From NCBI GenBank assembly GCA_022793375.1, contig JAAWCS010000015.1, positions 90,684 through 154,683 on the forward strand: a stretch of DNA of 64,000 nt. The letters are read 5' to 3'. The notes under the pieces were generated by a model. It saw only the letters and a program-made list of their open reading frames with translations. It had not been told where the DNA came from and did not search any database. Source of the stretch: Lachnospiraceae bacterium (GTDB taxonomy: Bacteria > Bacillota > Clostridia > Lachnospirales > Lachnospiraceae). Position 1 is the first letter of the stretch. Every line of letters begins with the position of its first letter. A program made the position numbers and the translations under genes. Below are positions 8,622 through 18,429 of the stretch, piece by piece.

Positions 8622-9536
8622 TTACATTTGGCCGGCAATCTGCGCCGCCAGCTTCGCGTTGTTGAATACCAGCTTGATATTCGCATCCAGGCTGCTGCCG
8701 CCGGTAATGCTCTTTACCTTTGCCAGCAGATACGGCGTCGTCTCCTTGCCCTTGATGCCTTCGGCCTTCATCTCCACAATCGCGTCGTCAATGCACTTGT
8801 TGATATAGTCGTGATCCATCGAATACTCTTCCGGAATCGGATTCGTTACCAGCATGCCGCCCTTTAAGCCCAGCTCCAGCTTGGCGTTCCAGGCTGCCGC
8901 GATCTCGGCCGGCGTATCCAGACGGTAATCCACCTCAAAACCGCTCTTTCTCGTATAGAAAGCCGGCAGTTCCTTCGTCTGGTAGCCGATGACCGGCACG
9001 CCCTTCGTCTCCAGGTACTCCAGCGTAAGACCCAGGTCAAGAATCGCCTTGGCTCCGGCACACACGACCATTACGGGCGTCATAGCCAGTTCCTCCAGGT
9101 CGGCAGAGATATCCATCGTCACTTCGGCCCCTCTGTGCACGCCGCCGATGCCGCCGGTGGCAAACACCTTTACGCCGGCCAGCGCCGCAATCAGCATCGT
9201 CGTCGCCACGGTCGTCGCGCCGTCCTCTTTTTTAGCGACCAGCACGGGAACGTCCCGGCGGCTGGCTTTAATTACATTCAGGCCCTTTTTGCCAAGATAA
9301 TCGATCTCGTCTTTCGAAATGCCTACTTTCAGGCGGCCGCCCAGGATCGCGATCGTCGCCGGCACGGCTCCGTTGTCCCGCACAATCTTCTCTACGTCCA
9401 ACGCGGTTTCCACATTCTGCGGATAGGGCATACCATGAGAAATAATTGTCGATTCCAGGGCTACAACCGGCTTTCCGGCCGCTAAAGCCTCGGCTACCTC
9501 CGGCGCTACATCCAGATATTTGTTCCACTGCTCCAT
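8622..9536 (-). CDS. psuG: Pseudouridine-5'-phosphate glycosidase
   Basis: VALESTIISHGMPYPQNVETA..; GGIGGVHRGAE; full length 304 aa. Confidence 0.96.
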   Translation of the reverse strand: MEQWNKYLDVAPEVAEALAAGKPVVALESTIISHGMPYPQNVETALDVEKIVRDNGAVPATIAILGGRLKVGISKDEIDYLGKKGLNVIKASRRDVPVLVAKKEDGATTVATTMLIAALAGVKVFATGGIGGVHRGAEVTMDISADLEELAMTPVMVVCAGAKAILDLGLTLEYLETKGVPVIGYQTKELPAFYTRKSGFEVDYRLDTPAEIAAAWNAKLELGLKGGMLVTNPIPEEYSMDHDYINKCIDDAIVEMKAEGIKGKETTPYLLAKVKSITGGSSLDANIKLVFNNAKLAAQIAGQM

Positions 9537-9621
9537 TTGTTTGTCCTCCTGCTTTCTCTGCCTTTTTCTTTTTTATAATCAACCCCCCAAAGGGGATGGT
9601 TAGACTCCTGTGTTTCCTTTT

Positions 9622-10788
9622 TTATTCCATACTCCAGTCCTCGTCCGCCTCATCCTCCGGAAAAGGCATCCCCGCGCGGTCGTACAGTTCCCGCTGTGAC
9701 AGCTCGTCGTGGATGGTCTGCTCGCCTTCGATGCAGATTGCCCCGGCCGCCAGCGCAATCTGCGCCGATTCTTCCAAAGACATCCCCATCCGATAAGCAA
9801 ACGCCAGTCCTGCCATAAACGCGTCCCCGCCGCCGGTCGTGTTGCGCACCTCGGCCGGAATGCACGGAAGCAGTCGGTTATGTCCGCGTTCGGCACAGAA
9901 AACACCGTCTCCGCCCAGCGAGATAAACACCCGCTCAATCCCTATATTCAAAAGCAGTCCCGCCGCCAGTTTCAGAGAACTTTCGTCCGTAATCTGAATG
10001 CCGGTCAGCGCCTCCGCCTCCAGGCGGTTTGGCTTAAAGGTGTGAATCCGTCCGAGAATTTTTTGCAGCTTATACATCTTAGTCGTGGAGACCGGGTCTA
10101 CAAACAGCGGGACCGTCACCCTTTCGGCCAGGAATTCCAGGGTTTCTTTCGGAATATTGGTATCTGCCACGCACAGGCGCGCCCGATTTATAATATCCAA
10201 TTTACTGGCGATAAAATCCGGCGTCATATGATTATACACTTCCATATCCGCCACTGCCAGCTGCATCTCGCCCTTCTCATCCGTGATAAATACGTAGCTG
10301 GAGGTAGACGCGCCCGCCACTACCAGCGAATCGCTGATATCAATCCCCAAATCCAGGCAGCTGTTCTGGATTTTGGCGGCATTAAGATCGTCGCCGAACG
10401 CCGTAATCAGCCGCACCGGCTGTTCCAGGAGACGCAGATTGTGCGCAATATTGCGTCCGACGCCGCCTAAAGACATGGACACAGTGCCGGGATTGGAATC
10501 TTTGGCAATCAGCTCTTTTTTCGGCGTCCCGCATATATCCATATTTACGCCGCCGATGACGACAATATCATCCTCTTCGCGGATAATATATCCTTTTCCG
10601 AGAATTTCACCCTTCTTCATTAAATTTGAGATATGCACGGCCGCCGACGAACGGGCAATCCCCGCCTTGTCTGCCAGTTCCTGTTGTGAAATCATCGGAT
10701 TTTCCCGAATCCAGTCAAGAATTTGCTTTTCCCTCTCTGTCATACCGTCCTCCCCGCCATGTATTAAACATTTATTTATATAATACAA
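9622..10788 (-). CDS. psuK: PfkB carbohydrate kinase with N-terminal winged helix, pseudouridine kinase-like
   Basis: N-terminal ILDWIRENPMISQQELADKAGIARSSAAVHISNLMKKG HTH, then PfkB domain with NTTGGGDAFMAGLAFA; adjacent to psuG. Confidence 0.88.
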   Translation of the reverse strand: MYYINKCLIHGGEDGMTEREKQILDWIRENPMISQQELADKAGIARSSAAVHISNLMKKGEILGKGYIIREEDDIVVIGGVNMDICGTPKKELIAKDSNPGTVSMSLGGVGRNIAHNLRLLEQPVRLITAFGDDLNAAKIQNSCLDLGIDISDSLVVAGASTSSYVFITDEKGEMQLAVADMEVYNHMTPDFIASKLDIINRARLCVADTNIPKETLEFLAERVTVPLFVDPVSTTKMYKLQKILGRIHTFKPNRLEAEALTGIQITDESSLKLAAGLLLNIGIERVFISLGGDGVFCAERGHNRLLPCIPAEVRNTTGGGDAFMAGLAFAYRMGMSLEESAQIALAAGAICIEGEQTIHDELSQRELYDRAGMPFPEDEADEDWSME

Positions 10789-10999
10789 GCATTTGTTTAC
10801 TTTGTCAAGCTGTTTTTTTATTATTTCCGTGCTTAATAGCAGGCGGCGACGGGGGATATACCACCAGAGCCCCTATGCAAAAATGCGCGGGGACAACGGT
10901 TGCTTTGGGACATTTTGTCTCGAAGTACAAAAACCAGGGAGCGATACAACATCACTCTCCAGCAAGTCGCCGCTCCGCCAGTGTGAAAAGGAGTTAATG

Positions 11000-11341
11000 C
11001 TATTTAACGTCATGCAGCAATTCTTCTGGGGAAATCCCAAATAGTTTTGCTAACGCAATTAAGTTGCTGGTGCTGGGGTCGGATGCGCCACTTTCCCACT
11101 TGGAAACAGCCTGTCGGCTAACTCCTATTGTTTCCGCGACAAATTCTTGGGTCATTTGACAGCGTAGGCGGTTAGCCTTGATGGCCTCTCCTAATGAAAC
11201 CTTTGTTGCCTGCTTTTCCTCTCGCACATCATTGGAGCGTATATACTTCAAAAGAGCGCGTACCAGAAGAACAACAGGGTAGATAAAGGCGGCGAAAAGG
11301 GGGATACCGATTACCAATAAAAGAATTAAATTTGTTTTCAT
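11000..11341 (-). CDS. XRE-family HTH regulator with N-terminal transmembrane helix
   Basis: MKTNLILLLVIGIPLFAAFIYPVVLLVRALLKY TM then IKANRLRCQMTQEFVAETIGVSRQAVSKWESGASDPSTSNLIALAKLFGIS. Confidence 0.85.
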   Translation of the reverse strand: MKTNLILLLVIGIPLFAAFIYPVVLLVRALLKYIRSNDVREEKQATKVSLGEAIKANRLRCQMTQEFVAETIGVSRQAVSKWESGASDPSTSNLIALAKLFGISPEELLHDVK

Positions 11342-11497
11342 AAATCAATGTGCTCCTTTCTTTTGATGGCATCAGTATAGCATGGACCGTAGATAACATC
11401 CACCAAGTATCGCGCAACTTTGGGTTGCAAGCAGGTTGCTAAAGCAAAATCAGAAGAAAATTATCACTTTTTCACGTTGAAAATATCAAAAAAAGTA

Positions 11498-11526
11498 TTG
11501 ACAGATTCCTTTAAAAATAGTATTAT
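11498..11526 (+). promoter_or_regulatory. Sigma-70 type promoter for tRNA-Leu(CAG)
   Basis: TTGACA (11498-11503), 17-nt spacer, TATTAT (11521-11526). Confidence 0.7.
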
Positions 11527-11550
11527 TAAAAAGCGCTCGAGAGAGCATAG

Positions 11551-11635
11551 GCAGTTGTGGCGGAATTGGCATACGCGCATGATTCAGGTTCATGTGAGCA
11601 TTACGCTCGTGAGGGTTCAAGTCCCTCCAACTGCA
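11551..11635 (+). tRNA. tRNA-Leu (anticodon CAG)
   Basis: gcagttg...catga-TTCAGGT-tcatg...gagggttcaagtccctc-caactgc-a. Confidence 0.94.
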
Positions 11636-11701
11636 GTTTACGGCGCGGAATCGAACCAGATCGGTTCAGGTTTCGCGCCATTTTGTGTATGTTAGAAACA
11701 G

Positions 11702-11736
11702 TCGAAATCCTTTACACAAGCGATTTCGGCTTTTTA
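11702..11736 (+). terminator. Rho-independent terminator of tRNA-Leu(CAG)
   Basis: cgaaatc ... gatttcg gcttttt. Confidence 0.65.
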
Positions 11737-11802
11737 TTTCCGAATTTCCAATTTCCGTATTCCAAAAAATCCCCCCAAAAAAGAAAACGGCTGTCGCTTT
11801 CG

Positions 11803-12588
11803 CTACCGGCCGTTTCCTTGTCCGCCGCCGCGGCAGCTGCCGTCGCAATTGCCAGAGCCGCGATGACCAGATCCCCTTCCGTCACATGGCAATGTCTCAC
11901 TCTCGCTCCCGGTAGATAAACGATCCATTAACTCGCGGATTTCCCGCATCGTCATCCCCTGCACGGTTTCCGGAGTAATTGCAGGGTCCAGCGTCTGTAT
12001 TTCCAGGAAAGCCCTGTATTTTCCGTAAGACAACCCCATTTCGTGAGCCGCCGCCACTTCTTCGGAGGAAGCCAGATAACAGTAGGCATTTCTCTGCTCC
12101 GCCATACATGTTTCAATCCCCGAAAGGATCGCAGCCGAATGCGTTCCGTTAGCCCCTGTGACCGTGACCGTCATAATCTCATCTTTCGACAAGAGAGCCG
12201 CAATGTCATCGCTGTCCAATATTTCTTCCATGGCATCGGTATATGATTTGAACTTAATGTCGAGCGCATCTGTAAGCTTCCGGCCGTCATCGTTGACCCC
12301 TTTTACAGAGATCACCTGATCGAACCGATTAATCCCCAATTCGATGGACGGATTTATGTCAATGCGGATTTGTGCAGTCGGCGTAAAATAGAACCAGCGC
12401 CCGCCAAGCAGCATGAATAGTATGCATGCGCATGCGGCCGCGCAGATACGAAAAAGATTCTTTCGCGCCTGCACTCCGGTATATCCCTGCGTTTTTTTTG
12501 CAAGAAACGCCTTCGTGCCGTTCTTTAACGTTTCCTCTGCTTGTATCTGAGCAAAACTTTCTTTTAGCTTATTCTTCATACTCGTCAC
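11803..12588 (-). CDS. Anti-sigma factor, RsgI N-terminal-like, with Gly/Arg-rich C-terminus
   Basis: TM then TAQIRIDINPSIELGINRFDQVISVKGVNDDGRKL typical of RsgI-type anti-sigma factors; overlaps the sigma gene. Confidence 0.82.
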   Translation of the reverse strand: MTSMKNKLKESFAQIQAEETLKNGTKAFLAKKTQGYTGVQARKNLFRICAAACACILFMLLGGRWFYFTPTAQIRIDINPSIELGINRFDQVISVKGVNDDGRKLTDALDIKFKSYTDAMEEILDSDDIAALLSKDEIMTVTVTGANGTHSAAILSGIETCMAEQRNAYCYLASSEEVAAAHEMGLSYGKYRAFLEIQTLDPAITPETVQGMTMREIRELMDRLSTGSESETLPCDGRGSGHRGSGNCDGSCRGGGQGNGR

Positions 12589-13054
12589 CTCCCAGCTTTT
12601 CCCGCAGCATATGCTTGGAACGGGTCAGGAGCGTATAAACCGTATTTACATTCTTGCCTAAAATCCGACCGATCTGAGGCGCCGTATATTCTTCAAAATA
12701 ATGCAGATAAACGACTTCTCTGTATTTTTGCGGAAGCGACAGCACTGCTTCCAAAACCTCTCTGTGATCCGCAGGCAAATGTACAGGCTGTTCCATTATT
12801 TCGTCTAATGAGATCGTATGGCTGCGAAAAAAGCTTTTGATCAAATCCTTACAGGCGTTGATTGTAACCCGGATAAACCATGCCTTTTCATGCTCTTCGC
12901 TTTCAAAGGAAACAGAACGGAGGACATATTTCAAAAACACCGTTTGAAATATGTCCTCCGTGTCCGCATAGTTTTTCAAATGGATTAAGCAAAGCCGGCG
13001 AACCATATCGGAATACCGCTCGATCGCTTTGTTTACCTCTTGCTCGCTTCGCAT
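12569..13054 (-). CDS. ECF-type RNA polymerase sigma factor
   Basis: 161 aa; region 2 (DTEDIFQTVFLKYVLRSVSFESEEHEKAWFIRVTINACKDLIKS) and region 4 (VLSLPQKYREVVYLHYFEEYTAPQIGRILGKNVNTVYTLLTRSKHMLREKL). Confidence 0.94.
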   Translation of the reverse strand: MRSEQEVNKAIERYSDMVRRLCLIHLKNYADTEDIFQTVFLKYVLRSVSFESEEHEKAWFIRVTINACKDLIKSFFRSHTISLDEIMEQPVHLPADHREVLEAVLSLPQKYREVVYLHYFEEYTAPQIGRILGKNVNTVYTLLTRSKHMLREKLGGDEYEE

Positions 13055-13066
13055 AACGACGTCCCT

Positions 13067-13426
13067 TTATCTGTTGCGCCAGCCTCCGCAGCCATTTCCC
13101 CGGCCGCGGCAGCCGGTCCCCTGCCCTCTTCTTCCGACCCGTCCGGTCGCATAGAAATCACAGACACCGTCCCCGTCCTCGTCCACAAAGACTCTGCCGT
13201 ATCCGGTTCTGTACGCACTGCGCCTGGGATACCGGCCGCAGTTGTCGCAGACACCGTCGCCGTCCTCGTCCACATAACCGCATGCGCCGTTATAATTGTC
13301 GCAGACGCCGTCTCCATCCTCGTCCACATACCCCCGCCCGTTTCCGCGACCGGCCGCAAGCGCGCTTGTCGTTCCAAGCGACAGCAGCATGACTGCCGCC
13401 AAAATGCCGATACACACTTTTTTCAT
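13067..13426 (-). CDS. Secreted small protein with three (Y/F)VDEDGDGVCD repeats
   Basis: MKKVCIGILAAVMLLSLGTTSALAA signal peptide with upstream SD (ggaggaattctcatg), then YVDEDGDGVCDN x2 and FVDEDGDGVCDF. Confidence 0.8.
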   Translation of the reverse strand: MKKVCIGILAAVMLLSLGTTSALAAGRGNGRGYVDEDGDGVCDNYNGACGYVDEDGDGVCDNCGRYPRRSAYRTGYGRVFVDEDGDGVCDFYATGRVGRRGQGTGCRGRGNGCGGWRNR

Positions 13427-13535
13427 GAGAATTCCTCCGTCGATAACTGTATTGCCGTTTTCGGCTTCACCTTTAATACGATTGCCGAACAAGAATCCAT
13501 TCAAATTTTTTCAAAAATTTTCTATCCGCTCTCTC

Positions 13536-13964
13536 CTACCGCTTCGCAATCCGAAACAACCGGTGCGGCAGCTCAAACACCACGACAATTCCCAGCACAA
13601 TCGCGACCGCCGCTTTGACTGCCTCAAAGCCGTGCGACAATGCCAGGCTCAGCCGGTTCGTCACCAGGTAATAGGCGGTCCAGTAAATCCCTGCGCCAGG
13701 CACCAGCGGGATGATTCCTGAAATCAAAAACACCGTCACCGGGCACCGCTCCCACACAGCGAAAAAGCGCGACAATACAATCACCAATACCGTGGCAAAA
13801 AAGGTGGACTCCGCCGCCGTCGCGCCGTACCCGCCCAGAAGCACATACAGCCACCAGCCGGCCCCGCCGCAGGCTGCGCAGTACAAATAATATTTTTTGG
13901 GTACGCCAAACAAGAGCGCAAAGGCCACCGTGCCGACGGCCGCTGCCGCGATCTGCCCAATCAT
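13536..13964 (-). CDS. Threonine/serine exporter family, C-terminal half (DUF3815/ThrE_2-like)
   Basis: MIGQIAAAAVGTVAFALLFGVPKKYY...LISGIIPLVPGAGIYWTAYYLVTN; ATGA overlap with upstream partner. Confidence 0.85.
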   Translation of the reverse strand: MIGQIAAAAVGTVAFALLFGVPKKYYLYCAACGGAGWWLYVLLGGYGATAAESTFFATVLVIVLSRFFAVWERCPVTVFLISGIIPLVPGAGIYWTAYYLVTNRLSLALSHGFEAVKAAVAIVLGIVVVFELPHRLFRIAKR

Positions 13965-14773
13965 AACAATACGCCTCCCATCAAGCGGTGATATACGGTA
14001 AACATCACGCCCACCCCGATCGCAATGCACATGAAAACCAGGATCGCATCCAATAGCCGCACCGCTCCTGAAATGTAATCGCCGTCCGCAATGTCGCGAA
14101 TCCCGTTTGTAAACGCTATTCCCGGCACAAGCGGAATAATCGAGCCGATAATCATTCGGTTCAAATGCTCTCCCAATCCTAAGCGAAAGCAGATCAGACA
14201 GACGCACGTCACCAGCGCGCCGCCGCCGATGTTGCCGACGATCCGCGACAGATGCGGCCCGCTGATCCCCAGGATATACAGATACAAACACACGCCGGCC
14301 GCAAACGCCACCGCCGCATCCGCCAGGCTCCCGCCGAGCATATAGCAAAAGCAAGCGCTCCCTGCGCCCGAAGCAAGCACCTGCATACGGGCCGTTTTGC
14401 CCGGCATGCGCCGGATTTCTTCCAGCCGGCCGGCCACCTCCTCCACGCTGTAGGAGCCCTCCTCGATCTCCCGGGAGAGCTGGTTGACCGCCACCACTTT
14501 GTCAAGCCTTGCTCCGCGCACCGGAATATGGCTGACCCGGGCATACGGCTTGCTGCCCCCGCTGCCGCCTGTCACAAAGATTCCATTGCTCAGCACAAAA
14601 AAATCCCTGGATTCGACGCCGAAATAGCGGCAGATGCGCTCCATTGTTTCTTCCACGCGAAAAATCTCCGCCCCATTCTCCAGCAGAATGTGCCCCGCCT
14701 CCATGGCCGTCTTAAGCACCTTTCGCGGATCCGGCCGTCCGGCGCTGCACGTCTCCATTTGCTCACCACACAT
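13961..14773 (-). CDS. Threonine/serine exporter family, N-terminal half (DUF1212/ThrE-like)
   Basis: MEAGHILLENGAEIFRVEETMERICRYFGVE...IGSIIPLVPGIAFTNGIRDIADGDYISG. Confidence 0.9.
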   Translation of the reverse strand: MCGEQMETCSAGRPDPRKVLKTAMEAGHILLENGAEIFRVEETMERICRYFGVESRDFFVLSNGIFVTGGSGGSKPYARVSHIPVRGARLDKVVAVNQLSREIEEGSYSVEEVAGRLEEIRRMPGKTARMQVLASGAGSACFCYMLGGSLADAAVAFAAGVCLYLYILGISGPHLSRIVGNIGGGALVTCVCLICFRLGLGEHLNRMIIGSIIPLVPGIAFTNGIRDIADGDYISGAVRLLDAILVFMCIAIGVGVMFTVYHRLMGGVLL

Positions 14774-15668
14774 ACGGCGTCACCTGATACACATAATAAT
14801 TGAGCCAATTCGCATACAGCGTATTCGCATGTACCCGCCAGCTTAAACAGACCGGCTTGTGCGGGTCATCGTCCTCAAAATAGTGGCAGGGAATCTCCGG
14901 GTTCAGCCCGCGCCCCACGTCCCGCACATACTCCTGGCGCAGCGTCTCCCGGTCATATTCCGGATGCCCCATGACAAAAATCCGGCTCCCGTCCCGGCTC
15001 GCCGCCAAAAAAGGCCCCGCTTCCTCCGATTCCGCCAACAGCATCAGCTGTGGATTTGCAAGGATATCCTCTCTTCGTGTCCCCGTATAACGGGAATGCG
15101 GCGCAGAAAACACATCGTCAAAGCCCCGCACCAGGGGAACCAGGCGGTCACAAACCCTCTGCGTATAGATGCCGGACAGCTTTTTCGGCAGCTCGTACTT
15201 CTCAATCCCATAATGGTGATACAGCCCGGCCTGGGCGCCCCAGCAGATATGAAGCGTAGACGTTGCATGCGTCGTACTCCAGTCCATAATCGCGCACAGT
15301 TCCGACCAATAATCGACGTCCTCAAAGGGCATTTTTTCAACCGGCGCCCCGGTGATAATAAACCCGTCAAAATACTGCAGCGCCACCTGGCCAAACGTGG
15401 TATAAAACGTATTCAAGTGCGAACTGGACGTATGGGTAGACTGATGGCTGGAAATGCGCATCAGCGTCAGCTCCAGCTGCAGCGGCGTATTGGACAGCGC
15501 CCGCAGAAGCTGCGTTTCCGTCTCTTCTTTCAAAGGCATCAGATTCAATATAAGGATCCGCAGAGGGCGGATATCCTGGGTCACGGCCCGGCTTTCGTCC
15601 ATCAAAAAAATATTTTCTTTTTCCAGAACTGCCCTGGCCGGCAGCCCGTTTTGTACTTTTACAGGCAT
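14763..15668 (-). CDS. metA: Homoserine O-acyltransferase (MetA family)
   Basis: MPVKVQNGLPARAVLEKENIFLMDESRA..ICWGAQAGLYHHYGIEKYELPKKLSG; GHPEYDR. Confidence 0.95.
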   Translation of the reverse strand: MPVKVQNGLPARAVLEKENIFLMDESRAVTQDIRPLRILILNLMPLKEETETQLLRALSNTPLQLELTLMRISSHQSTHTSSSHLNTFYTTFGQVALQYFDGFIITGAPVEKMPFEDVDYWSELCAIMDWSTTHATSTLHICWGAQAGLYHHYGIEKYELPKKLSGIYTQRVCDRLVPLVRGFDDVFSAPHSRYTGTRREDILANPQLMLLAESEEAGPFLAASRDGSRIFVMGHPEYDRETLRQEYVRDVGRGLNPEIPCHYFEDDDPHKPVCLSWRVHANTLYANWLNYYVYQVTPYVW

Positions 15669-15669
15669 G

Positions 15670-17661
15670 TTATCCGTTCTCCTTCTCTGCATGAGCGCCC
15701 AGCGTCCCGGCTTCCATACGCGCCAAAAATTCCTCCTCTGTCAAGATCGGAATCCCGAGTTCCTTCGCCTTTTTGTTCTTGGAGGAATTGGACATACTGT
15801 CGTTGTTGATTAAAAACGTCGTTTTGCCGGTGACGGACCCCGTGGCCTTGCCGCCGCGCTGTTCGATATAGGCTTTCAGCTGGTCACGGTTCGTAAAACG
15901 GTTCAGCGATCCGGTAATCACAAAAACCTGGCCCGCCAGCGACTGGTCGCCGCTTCTCTCCTCTTTGTGAAGCGTTAGATGCAAAAGCACGTTTGCCAGC
16001 GCCTTACGGTTTTTTTCCGCCGCAAAATAAGCGGCAAACGCTTCTGCCAGCACCGGGCCGATCCCGTCCACGGCCGCCAGTTCTTCGCGGTCCGCCGCCA
16101 TGATTTTGTCCAGGTCGTCGTCAAACGCGCGGCAGATCATCCGCGCGTTGGCCGGGCCGATTCCGGCAATCCCCAGACCGTATAAAAGCCGCGGCAGCGT
16201 GGTATGGGCCGCCTTTTCGGCCGCCTGGCACAGATTCTGAAACGACTTTTCGCCAAAGCCCTCCAAATCCACAATCGCTTCCCGGTGATCCTTCAGACAG
16301 AACAAATCCGCCGGCTCGTGCACGGCCCCGATGCCGATCAGCTTTTCCAGCGTGGCCTCCGAAAGCCCGTCGATATTCAGCGCGTCCCGGCTGGCAAACA
16401 GCGCAAAACTCTTGACTTTCTTGGCCTGGCAGTCCGGGTTTGTGCAGTGCAGCGTCTCCGCGTCTCCCTCGGCCCTGATCTTCGTCGGCCCGCCGCAGAC
16501 CGGACAGTGTTCGGGGATCGCCGCCGGGCCGCTGCGGGTTTTATTTTCGGCAATCTGCGGAATAATCATGTTCGCCTTATAGACCGTAATCGCGTCGCCC
16601 TCGCCCAGCGCCAGCTCCTTGAGGATACTTATATTATGCACGCTGGCGCGGCTCACGGTCGTACCTTCCAGCTCCACCGGTTCAAACACCGCCACCGGAT
16701 TGATGAGCCCGGTCCGCGACGGGCTCCACTCGATATAGCGCAGATATGTCTCTCCCATCTCGTCGGCCCACTTAAAAGCAATCGAATGCCGCGGGAATTT
16801 GGCCGTACTTCCCAGCGACTCCCCGTAGGCAATGTCCTCCAGGCACAGCACGAGTCCGTCCGAAGGCACGTCGTTTTTCCCGACCGAGGAGGAAAACCAC
16901 TGCACGGCCTCCCCGACGGTTTTTGCCGTGACCCTCCTGTACTCCACAATGTCAAATCCCTGTGTTTGCAGCCACTGAAACTGGCGCTCTCTCGAATTGT
17001 CAAAGTCCGCCCCCTCGGCCGATACCAGCGAAAAGGCGTAGAAACGCACATGGCGGCCGGCCGTAACCTGGCTGTTTAGCTGGCGCACCGAACCGCTGCA
17101 GAGGTTGCGGGGATTTTTGTAGCGGCTCTCCGCCTCCCCGATTTCTGCATTGATCTTCTCAAAATCCGAATAGCGGATAACGGCTTCGCCCCGCAGCACT
17201 GTCTCCCCGGTATGAGGGATCGTCAGCGGCACATTTTCAAACGTGCGGGCATTGGTCGTCACCACTTCGCCGATCTCGCCGTTGCCGCGTGTCACCGCCT
17301 TAAAAAGCTTTCCCTCCCGATAGGTCAAAACGATTGTCAAACCGTCCAGCTTCCAGGACAAAAGCCCCTCTTTTTCCCCCAGCCACGTTTTCAGCGCTTC
17401 CACTTCCTTTGTCTTATCCAGTGAAAGCATCGTCGCCGCATGGCGTTCTTTCGGCAGTTCGCTGAGCACCTCATAGCCTACCATCGCCGTCGGGCTGCCC
17501 GAAAGCGTCACGCCGGTTTCGCTCTCCAGCTGTTTTAATTCGTCGTACAGACGGTCGTATTCCACATTCGGCATAATCTCCCGGCTCTCCTGATAATAAG
17601 CCCGGGCCGCCCGGTTCAAACGCTCTGTCAACTCCCGCATACGGGCCAGTTTCTGCTCCAT
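15670..17661 (-). CDS. ligA: NAD-dependent DNA ligase
   Basis: Adenylation domain SWKLDGLTIVLTYREGKLFKAVTRGNGEIGE, zinc finger CPVCGGPTKI..CTNPDCQAKK, HhH, BRCT domain. Confidence 0.95.
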   Translation of the reverse strand: MEQKLARMRELTERLNRAARAYYQESREIMPNVEYDRLYDELKQLESETGVTLSGSPTAMVGYEVLSELPKERHAATMLSLDKTKEVEALKTWLGEKEGLLSWKLDGLTIVLTYREGKLFKAVTRGNGEIGEVVTTNARTFENVPLTIPHTGETVLRGEAVIRYSDFEKINAEIGEAESRYKNPRNLCSGSVRQLNSQVTAGRHVRFYAFSLVSAEGADFDNSRERQFQWLQTQGFDIVEYRRVTAKTVGEAVQWFSSSVGKNDVPSDGLVLCLEDIAYGESLGSTAKFPRHSIAFKWADEMGETYLRYIEWSPSRTGLINPVAVFEPVELEGTTVSRASVHNISILKELALGEGDAITVYKANMIIPQIAENKTRSGPAAIPEHCPVCGGPTKIRAEGDAETLHCTNPDCQAKKVKSFALFASRDALNIDGLSEATLEKLIGIGAVHEPADLFCLKDHREAIVDLEGFGEKSFQNLCQAAEKAAHTTLPRLLYGLGIAGIGPANARMICRAFDDDLDKIMAADREELAAVDGIGPVLAEAFAAYFAAEKNRKALANVLLHLTLHKEERSGDQSLAGQVFVITGSLNRFTNRDQLKAYIEQRGGKATGSVTGKTTFLINNDSMSNSSKNKKAKELGIPILTEEEFLARMEAGTLGAHAEKENG

Positions 17662-17664
17662 GCC

Positions 17665-18429
17665 TTACCTTCTTTCTGCTTTAATCGAAGCGCGCTTTTT
17701 GTCCTGTAAAACAAGCCGGCGCAGCTTTTGCTCCTCGTCCGCCGTAAGTTCCCTGTACGCCCCCGGCGCAAGATTTCCCAGACGGATATTTACAATACGC
17801 ACCCGTTTCAGCTTTACCGTCCGATAGCCAAAATATTCGCACATCCGGCGAATCTGGCGGTTCAGCCCCTGCGTCAATATAATTCGAAAGGTGTTTCGTC
17901 CGACGCGCTTTACCTGGCAGGGTTTCGTTACCGTTTCCAAAATCGGCACGCCGGCCGCCATCCCGCGCAAAAATTCTTCGGTCACCGGTTTGTCCGTCTC
18001 CACCAAATATTCTTTTTCATGGCCGTTGCGCGCCCGCAGCAGCGCGTCCATCAAAAGGCCGTCGTTGGTCAGAAGCAGCAGCCCTTCGGAATCCTTATCC
18101 AGCCGCCCGGCCGGGTATACGCGCAGCGGGTATCTTACAAGTTCCACAACATTGGGCGCTCTGTCCTTTTCGCTGGTCGTACAAACGACGCCAGGCGGCT
18201 TATGGACAGCCAGGATTACCTTTTTTTTCTGCACACGGACCGGCCGGCCATCCACCGCGACCCGTTCATGCCCCCGTATCTTCTGGCCGGGAAGCGCCGG
18301 CCGGCCGTCTACCGTTACGCGCCCCGACTCAGCCAGATGGTCGGCCTCCCTGCGGGAGCAGACGCCGGCCTCGCTCAAAAAGCGGTTGAGCCGTATTTCC
18401 TCAGCATTCTTTTCTTTCTTCTCAGGCAT
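17665..18429 (-). CDS. RsuA/RluF-family rRNA pseudouridine synthase
   Basis: S4 domain IRLNRFLSEAGVCSRREADHLAESGRVTVDG and YPAGRLDKDSEGLLLLTNDG. Confidence 0.93.
   Translation of the reverse strand: MPEKKEKNAEEIRLNRFLSEAGVCSRREADHLAESGRVTVDGRPALPGQKIRGHERVAVDGRPVRVQKKKVILAVHKPPGVVCTTSEKDRAPNVVELVRYPLRVYPAGRLDKDSEGLLLLTNDGLLMDALLRARNGHEKEYLVETDKPVTEEFLRGMAAGVPILETVTKPCQVKRVGRNTFRIILTQGLNRQIRRMCEYFGYRTVKLKRVRIVNIRLGNLAPGAYRELTADEEQKLRRLVLQDKKRASIKAERR

Noticed and set aside
14763-15800. SAM or T-box riboswitch for metA
   Set aside because: metA start is directly at the ligA stop/start junction with no leader long enough for a riboswitch; I could not identify conserved motifs.
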